Below are positions 24,962-36,439 of a DNA stretch of 64,000 bases, one piece after another. Each line of letters starts with the position of its first letter. The first letter of the stretch is position 1. A program made the position numbers and the translations under genes. The notes below the pieces were generated by a model. It searched no databases and was not told the DNA's origin. It was given only the letters and a program-made list of their open reading frames with translations. Location: assembly GCA_905221605.1 (NCBI GenBank), contig CAJNDS010000935.1:790868-854867 (forward strand), in the 5' to 3' direction. The stretch comes from Symbiodinium natans (lineage: Eukaryota; Sar; Dinophyceae; Suessiales; Symbiodiniaceae).

Positions 24962-25016
24962 CGCGATGTTCCCCCCTATACTAGCAGTCCGTAATCGGGA
25001 TGACAGTCGGGGGGGC
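24962..25016. mobile_element. Half copy of foldback element FB-B
   Basis: GATGTTCCCCCCTATACTAG followed by CAGTCC matches the left arm of FB-B. The right arm is absent. It abuts a TTTAGGG array on the left and a CCCTAAA-like array on the right. Confidence 0.45.
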
Positions 25017-26747
25017 CCTAAATCCCAAACCCCAAACCCCTAAACCTAAACCCTAAACCCTAAACCCCAAAACCCCTATACCCTAAACCCTTAAACCTAA
25101 ACACCAAACCCCTAAACCCTAAACCCTAAAACCCTAAATCCTGAAACCCCTAAACCCTAAACCCTAAACACGAAAAACCTTAAACCCTAAACCCTAAACT
25201 CGGTATGTCTAAACCCTAAACCCTCAACCCCTCGGGCCCGGGCCCAGACTCCGCACCATCGTCGGGTGCGGGAGAGCGGGCCAAGGATCGATCTCTGCTA
25301 TTCTTTGGCACAAGGAAGTGTAAAGCGTGGTCTGATCTTCAAAGCTGCGGGGTAGGGTTTAGGGTTTAGGGTTTAGGGTTTAGGGTTTAGGGTTTAGGGT
25401 TTAGGGTTTAGGGTTTAGGGTTTAGGGTTGAGGGTTTAGGGTTTAGGGTTTAGGGTTTAGGGTTTAGGGTTTAGGGTTTAGGGTATAGGCTTTAGGTTTT
25501 TGGGTTTAGGGCTTAGGGTTTAGGGTTTGGGGTTTAGGGTTTGGGGTTTGGGGTTTGGGGTTTAGCGTTTAGGGTTTGGGGTTTAGGGTTTAGGGTTTAG
25601 GGAGGAGCTTCTGGGGATCACAAACCCTAAATCTTAAGCATTTTCCACTTAGGGTTATGCAGCTTGGGGATCCTTCAGGGTTTAGGGTTTAGGGTTTGGG
25701 GTTTGGGGTTTAGGGTTTAGGGTTTGAGGTTGGGGTGAGACCCAAACCTCGGAACCCACTTTGCTTTGTGATGCCTTTTGATGCAGTAGGAGGCCACGAG
25801 GCTTGGGTTTTTGTGATATTTATATACTGAACAAAACGATGGAGAAGAACTCTTACTCACCCTAAACGCCAAGCCTAAACCCGACTCCCTGTAATTACCC
25901 ACATCTGGGTTTAGGGCCTCAACGGCCATTTAGGGGCTTTGGTCTCCAACACCTCTCATACCTGGAACTCCGAAGCATTGAAGCCTCAGCCCGAAACGCA
26001 TCCCTACCCCAAAGCAACCCGAAAAGAAAACACAAAACCTCAAAACGCCGCCTTGGAAGCCAACGAACCCTAAACCCCTACAGTACACCAAATCAAACAG
26101 CCCCTAAGAAGACCCGAACCCTCAACCCTCATCCCTCAACCTAAACCCTAAACCCTAAACCCTAAACCCTAAACCCTAAACCCTAAACCCTAAACCCTAA
26201 ACCCTAAACCCTAAACCCTAAACCCTAAACCTAAACCCTTAAATTCTGAACCCCAGGAGCTTCGAAATGAAAACCTCCAAAGTCCTTGCCTCTGGGCGGG
26301 CCCCCCCATCTGCCCGAGCTTCCACCTCCTGCCCAAGGGTCTAGAGGGTCTAGACCATACAAGGGTTTAGGGTTTAGGGTTTAGGGTTTAAGGTTTAGGG
26401 TTTAGGGTTTAGGCTTTAGGGTTTAGGGTTTAGGGTTTAAAGCCATACAACCCCCAGCCCTAAACCCCTAAACTCCTAAACCCCTATGTACACCCCCAAG
26501 TCTTGATTCCTCAAAGCCCATACTCAGAATCCCCGCAAGCCCTAATCAAACCCTCTACATAAACCCCAAAGAGTCAACCCTAAACCCTAAAGCCCTAAAC
26601 CCTAAACCCTAAACCCTAAACCCTACACCCTACACCCTACACCCTAAGCCCGAGGTGATGCGGTTGCACGGGCACACGCTCGCGACATCTTGGGCGCTTA
26701 TTTGCAGCTGGACATCGACGGGAACATGGATGCATAACTACTATTTG

Positions 26748-26847
26748 TTGGGATGTTCCCCCTGATACTAACAGTCCTTAAAGGGTATGATATTAGGGGG
26801 TACTATAATCCTATTAAGGACTGTTAGTATAAGGGGGAACATCCCAA
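26748..26847. mobile_element. Foldback element FB-B (copy 5), nested, with 8-bp target duplication
   Basis: The best-preserved copy: TTGGGATGTTCCCCCTGATA and the matching GGGGGAACATCCCAA end, inner arms CTAACAGTCCTTAA and TAAGGACTGTTAG. Both flanks are ACTATTTG. Removing element and one repeat leaves ACTACTATTTGCTTAAGAG, which matches the end of another foldback family (FB-F at 43744-43855). So FB-B jumped into an FB-F-like end. Confidence 0.85.
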
Positions 26848-27556
26848 ACTATTTGCTTAAGAGACCCAGAAAATGAGAGCTTCTACGCCTACAAGGAAGA
26901 ATATGTAGTAAATTGCTTTTTTGGGGGGAGGGGGGGGGGTTTCTGAAGCAAGTAGTAGATGTGGGGTCTTCAGAATTCAAGGTTTAAACCTGCACTTCAA
27001 ACCCATGCAACCTGCAAACCCGACCTCTGTCCCCAATAGCTCATGTGACATGTACCGCGTTTCAAGGGTTATGACCCGGGCTTTCGACACCCCCCGGCCC
27101 CACCCACCCACCCTATGACAACCACAGACAAACTTCTTTGCTGCTTCAGCCCGAAACCCTAAACCCTAAACCCTAAACCCTAAACCCTAAACCCTAAATA
27201 AACCCCAAACCCTAAAACCTACATAAACCCTAAACCCTAAACCCGAAACCCTAATCCCTAAGTGGGCTTCTTTTTGGAGGCCTCTGCCGATGAGACCTTC
27301 GCCGGAGGCGGATTGGGCTCCGGGGAGTCTACGATGCGAGGCGCCTGGGGCTCAAAGGTTTGGGGTTTGGGGTTCAGGGCTTAGGGTTTGGGGTTTCGGG
27401 TTTAGGGTTTGGGGTTTAGGGCTTGGGGTTTAGGGCTTAGGGTTTCGGGTCGAGGTGTAGGGGGTTCATAGGACCTGTATCTACAAGCCTCCTGTAAACA
27501 GGAAAAAGGCCTATCATGAGCCTCGTGCACGAATGGGAGTTCCGATTTTGGGATTC

Positions 27557-27665
27557 TTAGTAGCCCAGTAACCTCAATAAGGGTACCCTTTTTCGGGTTA
27601 GTTACTTTACAAGGGAGCCCAGAACCAAAACAAAAAAAGAGTAAAGGGTGCCACTGGGCTACCAA
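27557..27665. mobile_element. Foldback element, family FB-C (copy 2)
   Basis: Starts TTAGTAGCCCAGTAACC and ends CACTGGGCTACCAA, an inverted pair, with internal AAGGGTACCCTTTTT and GTAAAGGGTGCC. Same ends as the element near 16480. Confidence 0.6.
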
Positions 27666-28871
27666 GGATTATAGGTCGTTGCCACTCTTGCTTTGGGTGT
27701 AGGGCCATTTCAGGGTGCCGAAGCTTCATGGAGCATGAAAGCCTCGAGCATAACAAAGCCCTAAAGCGCCTGAAGACCGAAAAAACGCCGCCCGCTAAAC
27801 CCTAGCCCGAAACCCGAAACCCGAAACCAGGTTTAGGGCTTAGGGTGCAGGGCTTAGGGTTGCCGAAAAGCCTAAACGCCCTGTTGTTAACCCTCTCTCC
27901 TTCGTTCCCCAGCCTCGGGCGGTACGTCCGCGGACTGCTCCCCTGCCCGGCCACGTAGCAAAAAAGCAGAGCCCCAAAGCCGAAACCCCGAGGGTGCGTG
28001 TAAAGGACAATAGCTGGTTCAGGGATTTTTTATGGGGGGCATGTGGCTGCCTACATTCAGACCCTCCTGGTGTGAGATCCTCCTAAACCCAAAAACACGG
28101 CAAAAAAATGTTGGGCCCATGAAACTGCCCTTAGAAATAAAGTCATCCCAAGGGCCTAGGTACATGAGTTCAGGATTTGGGGGTTCGGGGTTCGGGAACA
28201 CGTAACAAACTGAACCCCCCCTGTCCCAAACTCTAAACCCTAAAACCCTAAAAACCTAAACCCCAAACTCTAAACCCTAAAACCCTAAAACCCGAAAAAA
28301 AAAAAAACCTAAACTCTACTCCCTAAACCCTAAACCCTAAACTCTAAACCCTAAACCCTAAACCCTAAACCCTGAACCCCCCCCCCCAAAAAAAAAAAAA
28401 ATGCCACATCCCGCCTGGCGGAGGTAGAGGCGATTTCAGGATGTAGAGATTCCCGGCCAGGGCCTGCAATGATGGGAGGGTTGTTTTTGGATGGGGCCCT
28501 GAAGGGTGCGGGTTTAGGGTTTAGGGTTTAGGGTTTAGGGTTTAGGGTTTTAGGGTTTTAGGGTTTTAGGGTTTTAGGGTTTAGGGTTTAGGGTTTAGGG
28601 TTTAGGGTTTAGGGTTTAGAGTTTTAGGGTTTTAGGGTTTAGGGTTTAGGGTTTAGGGTTTAGGGTTAGGGTTTAGGGTTTAGGGTTTAGGGTTTAGGGT
28701 TTAGGGTTTAGGGTTTAGGGTTTAGGGTTGAGGGTTTAGGGTTTAGGGTTTTAGAGTTTAGAGTTTAGGGTTTAGGGTTTAGGGTTTAGGGTTTAGAATT
28801 TAGGGTTTAGGGTTTTGGGTTTTGGGTTTTGGGTTTTAGGGTTTAGGGTTTAGGGTTTAAGTTTAGGGTTT

Positions 28872-29292
28872 CCGCCGACCCTGGCAAGGAGGTGAAAACC
28901 TCCCTCTTTCCCTCCTTACCCCCCCCAAAACCCCGCGAGGGGGGGGGGGGGGTGGGGGGGGTGCACAATTTTTTCGTGGAGGACCGCGCCACCCGCACAG
29001 CGTAAACAGGCGGTTCAGCACAGGGGGGTAGGGGCGCCCTCAGCAAAATCAGCGTTTTGCCCCCCCACCCCCCCACACCCCTCCCCCCCCACCCCCCCCC
29101 CCCCCCCCCCACCCACCCCCCACACCCCCCCCCCCCACCCCCCCCCCCCCCCCCCCACCCCCCCCCCCCCCACCCCCACCCCCACCCACCTCTCTTGAGC
29201 TTGTCCCAAAACGATTCACAGAACTCTGCCGAGCAGGTTGGGATGATCTTCCATGCGAGCGGGTCTCAACTATGCTCCAGCGGGGTCGGCGG
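28872..29292. mobile_element. Repeat element with CCGCCGACCC inverted ends (copy 2)
   Basis: Starts CCGCCGACCCTGGC and ends GGGTCGGCGG. It shares with copy 1 (12743) the blocks GGAGGTGAAAACCTCCCTC, CGCGCCACCCGCACAGCG and GCCGAGCAGGTTGGGATGAT. It carries a poly-G tract (28938-28960) and a 130-bp C-rich tract (29060-29195). A TTTAGGG array ends just left of it. Gly/Pro-rich open frames here are homopolymer artefacts. Confidence 0.7.
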
Positions 29293-30205
29293 CTTGAGCC
29301 GGAGGCTCTTAAATAAGGTTGGGGTTTAGGGTTTAGGGTTGGGGTTTTAGGGTTCAGGGTGAGGGTTAGGGCTCAGGGTTTAAATAGGGCAGCCTTGACT
29401 TTTTGATCCCTCTCCTTGCCCCCAAGCCCCAAGCCCTCTCCCAACCGAAATTACGGACGACACCAAAAGCTTTTCACCCAAACTCCTAGCAGTTTAGGGA
29501 CCTTCGGTTTATGGTTTAGGGCTCACACAACTGCTCCATGGCGACTAGGCCCCAACTATGCGCAACATCTAAGAGCTCCGCTGGGAGCTTTAACTTTCGC
29601 AACCCGGCAAAATCCAATTGAAATCGTCCGGAAACCCCCATCGACGACATCATGGGGCCCCCCACCAGGAAGGTAACCAGCAGAACCTGGAGAAGCTGAG
29701 GTGCGGAGCTGTTCTACGAGAGCGTGGAAAATGCTATGAAACCCCAGGCGTTCGTACGATTTGCAAAAAACTTGATGTTCTCGAACATCCAGAGAACAAG
29801 TGCACCCCAAAATAGACCCCCAAATAGTAGGATTCCCTTATAACAAGGACCCCAATAAGGTGGCCCTTTTTTCGGAAACCCCATATTGCCTTGTGACAGC
29901 ATGTCTTGTTCAAGAAACGACCATCCCTGCACACTGCACAGAGACGCGAAAATGCTGCAAATACCAGTCTTGTGGGCATGTTGTCGCCAAAGGTGACAGC
30001 AGGGCAACCACCGCGTAGGTTAATTTGAGACGCAAGGGGTTTAGGGTGTTCTCATGTGAAACCTTCAGAGGTCCCTAAACCCTAAACCCCAAACCCTAAA
30101 CCCTAAACCCCAAACCCTAAACCCTAAACCCTAACCCTAAGCCCAGAGGTAGCCTAGGGCCCGAGCACAGGCGACGATGGTCTGCACATGGCCGCAGCCT
30201 GCTTG
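29293..30205. other. Unassigned spacer
   Basis: A short G-rich telomere-type block at 29315-29385, then about 600 bp of mixed sequence with open frames on both strands but no recognised domain. A C-rich telomere-type array lies at 30072-30140. Confidence 0.4.
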
Positions 30206-30441
30206 CTTGGAGGTTCATGGCACTGTTTTTTCCAATCAAAACTGTACTTGTGAGGGTTTAGGGTTTAGGGTTTAGAGTCTAGGGTCTAGGGTCTAGGGTT
30301 TAGGGCTTCCAGTTTTGGGTTTAGGGTTTAGGGTAACGGTACCCATAACTGTACTTATGACCATATTAGGGCACTTAAGGGGCCTATAAGGGGGTCAAAA
30401 GTACAGTTACGATTGGTTAATCAGTACCATGAACCTCCAAG
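30206..30441. mobile_element. Foldback element FB-A (copy 2) interrupted by a TTTAGGG array
   Basis: Left end CTTGGAGGTTCATGG and right end CCATGAACCTCCAAG are perfect inverted repeats, with the family core at 30343-30410. Between 30253 and 30335 the left half is split by about 80 bp of TTTAGGG-type repeat. The uninterrupted copy at 45594 is 131 bp, so the extra length is explained by the array. Confidence 0.8.
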
Positions 30442-30545
30442 TGCTTGGGGCTGGGTGAAGCCTGAGGTTTTTCAGCAGGAGTCAAGGTAGACGGAGTTTC
30501 AGGTTTCAGGGGATTGGGGCAGACATTCAACCCCCTCAAAACTGT

Positions 30546-30760
30546 TCACTCTTCTTCAGCGCCCACGCCCGCGGGGCGCGGGCGCTCTCTCCACACGATC
30601 TCTTCCAAGGCACCCCATCCAATCCCAGGCTGGTTGTAATAAATCTGCCTGTCGAAGTGCACATCCCCAAACGTCCCAACTCAGCCGCCAAGTCGACCAG
30701 TGTTCGACAGCATTCACGCCACTCGCGATCAGGGGAATCGTAGCCCCATCTGGTCATCCC
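30546..30760 (-). pseudogene. Coding fragment with a frameshift
   Basis: On the minus strand one frame reads TRWGYDSPDREWRECC, then TLVDLAAELG. Near 30677-30682 the coding-like signal moves to another frame reading TFGDVHFDRQIYYNQPG, then IGWGALEEIVWRERP, ending at TGA 30546. Together these look like a C-terminal exon or 3' fragment with one indel. I do not recognise the protein family. It is isolated among telomere-type arrays and foldbacks. Confidence 0.4.
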
Positions 30761-30779
30761 CTCGAAGTAGGGATGGCAT

Positions 30780-31017
30780 ATCTAGGTTTAGGCTTCAGGC
30801 TACTGGTTGAAGCTTTGACTACGAGTTGGAGGGCCTGGAGTACGGGACTGCACTGTGGCGTCATAGTGGTCGACAGGGCCGCCACAGGGTAGTCTGGACC
30901 CCAATCCCTGATACCCCTAACCCTAAACCCTAAACCCTAAACCCTGCAGAAAACGGGCCCCTGCTCCTTATATATTGCAAACCATGAATCCCAAAAGTCC
31001 TAACCCTGCTCTCTACT
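30780..31017. other. Spacer, no gene seen
   Basis: Unassigned sequence with one short CCCTAAA array at 30916-30945. Confidence 0.5.
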
Positions 31018-31208
31018 ACTTGGCAGTTCACGATACTTATTAACCAATTCTAACTGTACATATAACCCACTTATAAGCCCCTTAAGTGCCCTAATATGGT
31101 GATAAGTACAGTGAAAAGTACAGTTACCCTAAACCCTAAACCCTAAACCCTAAACCCTAAACCCTAAACCCTAAACCCTACACCCATAAGTGCCATGAAC
31201 CTCCAAGT
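31018..31208. mobile_element. Foldback element FB-A (copy 3, reversed) interrupted by a CCCTAAA array
   Basis: Left end ACTTGGCAGTTCACGATAC and right end GCCATGAACCTCCAAGT. The core is the reverse complement of the other copies (CCTTAAGTGCCCTAATATGG). An array of eight CCCTAAA units occupies 31127-31182. Viewed in the family orientation the array lies in the same half as in copy 2. Confidence 0.8.
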
Positions 31209-34200
31209 ACACAACAGCTCCAAGGTGATGCAAAACCTCATGCAGCTGATGTTAACCCCTAAAAGCCCTCAATCTCGACAACCAATAGGGTGTAGGCTTA
31301 AGGTTTTGGGTAAATTTCTGGCAACTCTGCGACCCCCTAGAACCCGAAACCCTCACAGACTCCAGAACCCTGGAAGCCGTATTGTAGGCTTAAACCCTCA
31401 ACATTCAATCCCAAACCCTAAGCCCTAGACGAACCCTTAGACCCTAAGCCTCTAAACCCCAAACACGAAAGTCTACTATACGGGCCTTAATGATTGGAAT
31501 AGGGTTTTGGCGGTTAGTATAGTATGATTATAAAGGGGCCACCAGGAAATACTCTTAGTAATTATTCCGATCTCCCCTAAACCCTAAACCCTAAACCCTA
31601 AACCCTAAACCCTAAAGCCTAAACCCTAAACCCTAAACCCGAAACCCTCTAGACCAGGGCCCAAACCGCAGCAGCTCCTGCGACGAGACTTGGCCATTCG
31701 CCATTCGAAGCGATGGTGCGGTTTAGGGCATAGGGTTCAGGGTTTGGGGTGTGGGGTTTAGGGTTTAGGGCTAGGGTCAGGGTTAGGGATGAGGGTTTAG
31801 GGTTGAGGGTTCAGGGTTCAGGGTTTAGAGTTTAGGATTCATGGCTTGGGGTGGCGGGTTTGGGGCTTAGGGTTTGTAGGGTTTAGGTTGCAAGGCCCAG
31901 GGTTTGGGGTTCATTGCTTACGGCTTGGGGGTTTTAGGGCTTTAGGGTTTAGGGTTTAAGGTTTAAGGTTTAGGGTTTCGGGGGTTCAGGGGGTTCAGGC
32001 GGTTCAGGGACTTCAGGGGCTTCCAAGGGATTTCAGGGGCTTTAGGCGCTTCAGGGGCCTTCAGGGGCTTCAGGGGCTTCAGGGGCTTCAGGCCGATTTT
32101 GGCGGGGACCTTTCGTAGGAGGACTCCGGGCCCCTCAACCCAAAACACTTAGAATTTATACAGGTCTAAAGCTTTACAGTTTAAGGTTTAGGGTTTAGGG
32201 TTTAGGGTTTAGGGTTCGAACGAATGGGTTTAGGGTTTAGGGTTTAGGGTGTAGGGTTTAGGGTTTAGGGTTTAGGGTCTAACCCTACTTAGCAAACAAT
32301 GTATCCACAAGGGAGCCGCTACAACGAACCCTCACAGGAGCCTACGCAGCTGCTTAGCCGGAGGCGACTGGCCGGGTCTCACGAGGATTGCAGGACGAAG
32401 CCCTAAACCCTAAACCCGGAACCCTAAACCCTAAACCCGAAACCCTAAACCCTAAACCCTGAAACTGCAAGACTTTGGGTTTCGGGCATATGGTCGGTCT
32501 TTGGGGTGCCTGTTAGAATGCGGCGCCTTATGTTTAGGGTTAGGGCTGGGGGTTAAGAACTGGCCACAAGCCTCCCGGATACAAACTCGCAAGCCCAAAC
32601 CTCGTGATAAGCCCCTACACCCAAGCCTCCAAAGCCTAAATCCGAAACACACCGGCTTTCATAAGTGCAAGGGTTTAGGGCTTAGGGCACCCTAAACCCT
32701 AGCCCTAAACCCTAAACCCTAAAACGCCAACCCTAAGATTGAACCCGGACCCCCAAAACCCGGAACCTAGTCCGGCATTCCGGGTTCCACCCACCCTCAG
32801 CCCAACCCTAAACCCTAGCCCTAAACCCTAAACCCTAAACCCTAAATCCCCCAATGTGGATCGAAGACTTTGCAGGGCTGAGGGCGGCTTTGTTTAGGGC
32901 TCAGGGTTTAGGGGGTTTAGAGGGTTTAGAGGGTTTATAGGGTTTATCGGGTTTATGGGGTTTATAGGGTTTATAGGATTTCTAGGGTTTATAGGGTTTA
33001 TAGGGTTTATAGGGTTTATGGGGTTTATCGGGTTTATAGGGTTTATGGGGTTTATGGGGTTTATAGGGGTTTACAGGGTTTAGGGTTCATAGGGTTCATG
33101 GTTGATAGGGTTCATATGGTTTATAGGGTTTATAGGGTTCATTTGGTTGAAAGGGTGTATAGGGTGTACAGGGATTATAGGGATTATAGGTTTTAAGGGT
33201 TTGCAGAGTTTATAGGGTTTATAGGGCTCAGGGGCGAAACCTAAGCCGGGATTGAAGGGCTGTACAGGGAGTAGGACTGGAGATGTGTTGAGTTTAGTGC
33301 TTGTTCAGCTCCCTGAAGCATGGTCCCTGTCTAGGGTTTAGAGTTTAGGGTCAAGGGTTAGGGTTTGGGGTTCGGGGTTCAGAGTTTAGGGTTTAGGGTT
33401 TCCCGTTATGATGGCCACTTCCATAGGAGGGTACCCCACCGGCATAGAAACAGGAATCGTAGTTTGAAAAACTGACTGCCCACGCCCAGTTAAGGGTTCG
33501 GAGCTTACAGCAGCAAAACGCACACGCAAGCCACAACACAGCATTTTCATTCCGTGCAAGCGGTCAATTCCACCCTAAGCCCTCTCCTTAAGGATCCATG
33601 TGCATACATCGTCTATACTTAGGCCTCAAAGGGGTTCCTCTATAGGAGCTGCCAAGCCCTAAGCCCTAAGCCCTAAACAAGCATATACTATATAGGCACG
33701 ATTGGATCCTGCGGGTCTAAACCCGCACACCTACGCCTATCTACAGGGGGGTGCCACACGCTCTCATCTGCTTTCCGAGAAGTGGGTATGAGTGAAGGCT
33801 TTCCAGGTTTAGGGTGCTAGTGGGGGGGGGGGTTTGGGGTTTGGGGTTTGGGCTTTGGGCTTTGGGGTTTGGGGTTTAGGGTTTAGGGTTTAGGGCTTAG
33901 GGTGTAGGGTTTAGGGTTTAGGGCGCTCAGAGAAACCCGATGCATGCGCCATCGAGGCCTCGGGTTTCGGGTTAAGGGTTTAGAGTTACATGCATGGGTT
34001 CGTGCAGCTGTGGTTGTGAGAGCCGTGGGTATGGCTCCAGGGGGTTCGGGGTTAAGGGTTCGGGTCATGGGTTTAGGGTCGTGGGTTTAGGGTTTGTGTG
34101 GCGGACTCGCTGTCCACGCGTGCAGACCAGAGAATAGATAGCCAAGGCGGCAAGATGCCTGCAGAAAGCCCTAGAACTGAAGTCCACCACGCAACGAGGC

Positions 34201-34210
34201 GTGGTGTCTG
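31209..34210. repeat. Mosaic of telomere-type arrays and 9-mer variants, part 7
   Basis: CCCTAAA at 31576-31648; degenerate G-rich block at 31720-31980; a block of 9-mers such as CAGGGGCTT at 31985-32095; TTTAGGG at 32183-32280; CCCTAAA at 32401-32460 and 32691-32725; a (GGGTTTATA)-type block of about 300 bp at 32910-33225; TTTGGGG and TTTAGGG at 33831-33925. Spacers show no recognised gene. Confidence 0.8.
32910..33225 (+). repeat. GGGTTTATA-type 8/9-mer tandem array
   Basis: About 30 imperfect units of GGGTTTATA, with GGGTTTATC, GGGTTTATG and GGGTTCATA variants. The unit looks like a lengthened telomere repeat that has been amplified and has diverged. Confidence 0.85.
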
Positions 34211-34429
34211 CTTGGAGGTTCGGGGGTAGTTGTAAGTGGGTTTTTTTAGTAGGGAAAAAAGAAATATGTCTGACTATAGCCTTATTCAGGGTACTAGAAC
34301 CCCCTAAACCCTAAACCCTAAACCGTAAACCCTAAACCCTAAACCCTAAACCCTAAAGCCTAAACCCTAAACCCTAAACCCTAAACCCTAAACCCTAAAC
34401 CTACTTATAACTACCCATGAACCTTCAAG
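34211..34429. mobile_element. Foldback element (FB-A relative) interrupted by a CCCTAAA array
   Basis: Left end CTTGGAGGTTCGGGGGTAG and right end CTACCCATGAACCTTCAAG are inverted repeats. An array of about 14 CCCTAAA units at 34302-34402 lies between the interior and the right end. This is the third foldback element in the window split by telomere-type repeat. Confidence 0.7.
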
Positions 34430-36344
34430 CACCAGTAGTCTATTGAGCGGGAGCTCCGGCGTGGCTGAAACTTCGGGGCTTGGGGCTTTGGGGTTTTAGG
34501 CTTTAGGGTTTAGGGTTTAGAGTTTAGGCTTTAGGGTTTAGAGGTTTAGGTTTTTAGGGTTGGGCTTAGGGGCTTAGCGGTTAGGGGTTCAAGGTTTAGG
34601 GATTTAGGGGCTTAGGAGATTGGGGTTCAGGGTTTAGGGATTTAGGGGGTTGGGGGTTTTAGGGTTGAAGACACAGTTAAGGAAGTTTTCTTAGACTATC
34701 ATTGGGATCCCCATCCCCAATACCCTATATACACCCAGAAAGCCCTAAACCCCAAACCCATGATTTCAGAAATATTTTTCAAACCCGGAACCCTCACCCC
34801 GAAACCCGTCATGCCAGGAACAGTTCCACCCTGAACCCTAAACCCTAAACCCTAAACCCTAAACCCTAAACCCTAAACCCTAAACCCTAAACTCAGCAGG
34901 GGTTTTGGGGTGATCCTGCAACAAGATCGCTGAGCTCTCTCAAAAAGTCTCGACATGGGTGGGCTGCTTGGGCTATAGGGCTTGCTTTGGGGTTTAGGCT
35001 TTAGGCTTTAGGCTTTAGGCTTTGGGCTTTAGGCTTTAGGCTTTAGGCTTTACGCTTTAGGCTTTAGGCTTTAGGCTTTAGGCTTTAGGCTTTAGGCTTT
35101 AGGCTTTACGCTTTAGGCTTTAGGCTTTAGGGCTTGCAGCCTTGTTGCGTAAGGACTTAGTACCAACACTAAACCCTAAACCCTAAACGCTAAACCTTAA
35201 ACCCTAAAGCCTAAACCCTAAACCCTAAACCCTGCGTCCTAAATTGTCAACCCTCATCGTCAGCCTTTCGCCGAAGCCAGCGGAAAAACCCGAGCTCCCA
35301 AAGGCACACACGGTGAGACACGCCGGAAGTCTACGGGAGTGGATCCCTGGCCTTCTTTTTGGAGGCCTCTGAAGTATGGGCCCCCTAGAGTTTTGAGCGT
35401 ATAGAAGGGAATGAAGGGCCCATATTGAGGAAGCCGGAGAGGCAGTCGGCCTTCAAACCGCCAGTTCGTGGCTGATGGTCATGATGGTCATGGGGCTTTT
35501 CGGGGGGGGGGGGGGGGGTCGGGGTGGGGGGGGTGGCCCAGGTGGGGAAGGGGGTTCGGTCATGACCAGCAAAACTCACCTTAGAACCACAATTAAGATG
35601 TCATGCTTCATGTCCTCTTGAGTTGTATATAACCTTAAACCCTAAACCCTAAACCCTAAACCCTGAACCCTGAACCCTAAACCCTAAACCCTAAACCCTA
35701 AATTCTAAACCCTAAACCCATAGCACAAGTCAGTTATGTTAAAAAAACATGATAATGCCAAGGGGTCTTGGTTCGGGGCATCGGGTATATAGGAGAACTG
35801 CAGACCTCCTTGGCGGCGTGTCTCTGGGCACCTGCAACGCCCGGTCCAGGAGCCATTTGGCCCTAAACCCTAAACCCTCAATGACAGGAGTCTCCGCACT
35901 GCATCGTAGCAAGAGGGGCATGACTGAGAGAAAGGGCCCTGAAACCGTCAACCCCCGAAACTCCTCAACCCTAAGCCGCATGTTGAAGCAATTGCGGGGA
36001 GTTGCCATGAACCACGGGAACCAAGCAGCAGCACGTAAAGCCATGCCACTACTGTGCTAAGCTGCAACAAACCCTAAGCCCTGGAACTTTCGGGCTCCGG
36101 CCTTCAGCGCTTTAAGGCAACAGGGGTTTAGAACATAGGGCTGAAGGGCTTTATGCCCTTGGGCCATAAGAATTGTAGGTTTTGGCTTCAGGAACAGGGC
36201 TTTCCCTCAACCCCAAACACCGGTAAAGCCGGGTTTTCGGGGTGGATGCCAGCCTCCCCCGCGCACACGGCATGTGCTGCTGAGATGTTCGACACTCGCG
36301 GGTTACCGCTCGATCTGCAAATTACTGCACTTACCTTAGACCCC
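34430..36344. repeat. Mosaic of telomere-type arrays, part 8
   Basis: Degenerate TTTAGGG at 34500-34660; CCCTAAA at 34833-34890; a GGCTTTA array at 34991-35131; CCCTAAA at 35168-35232 and 35635-35718. A poly-G tract with GGGG runs is at 35501-35532. The spacer at 35740-36340 is open in several frames but nothing is recognised. Confidence 0.8.
34991..35131 (+). repeat. GGCTTTA variant heptamer array
   Basis: About 20 copies of GGCTTTA, with ACGCTTT and GGGCTTT variants recurring. A one-base variant of the telomere unit that has been homogenised over 140 bp. Confidence 0.95.
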
Positions 36345-36439
36345 CTGGTTCTTAGTAGGGCATGAGGGAATGAGGCTCTATATAATCCCTTAAAGGGTAG
36401 ATATAGGGTTACCTCATTCCCTCATTCCCTACTAACCAG
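36345..36439. mobile_element. Foldback element, family FB-E
   Basis: Starts CTGGTTCTTAGTAGGG, then GAGGGAATGAGG, and ends CCTCATTCCC, TCATTCCC, TACTAACCAG, an inverted pair of about 40 bp around an AT-rich centre with TTAAAGGG. Only one copy is seen in the window. Confidence 0.55.

Larger units (their letters stand above)
24868..28870. repeat. Mosaic of telomere-type arrays, part 6
   Basis: Arrays at 24868-24961 (C-rich turning into G-rich at 24910-24920 through CCCTAAATTTAGGG), 25030-25230 (degenerate CCCTAAA), 25353-25606, 26139-26235, 26366-26437, 26580-26648, 27155-27265, 28230-28370 and 28512-28870. The last includes TTTTAGGG octamers at 28545-28575 and is about 360 bp long. Spacers at 25750-26100, 26650-27150, 27270-27400 and 27440-28200 contain no recognised gene apart from the foldbacks listed separately. 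Confidence 0.85.
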
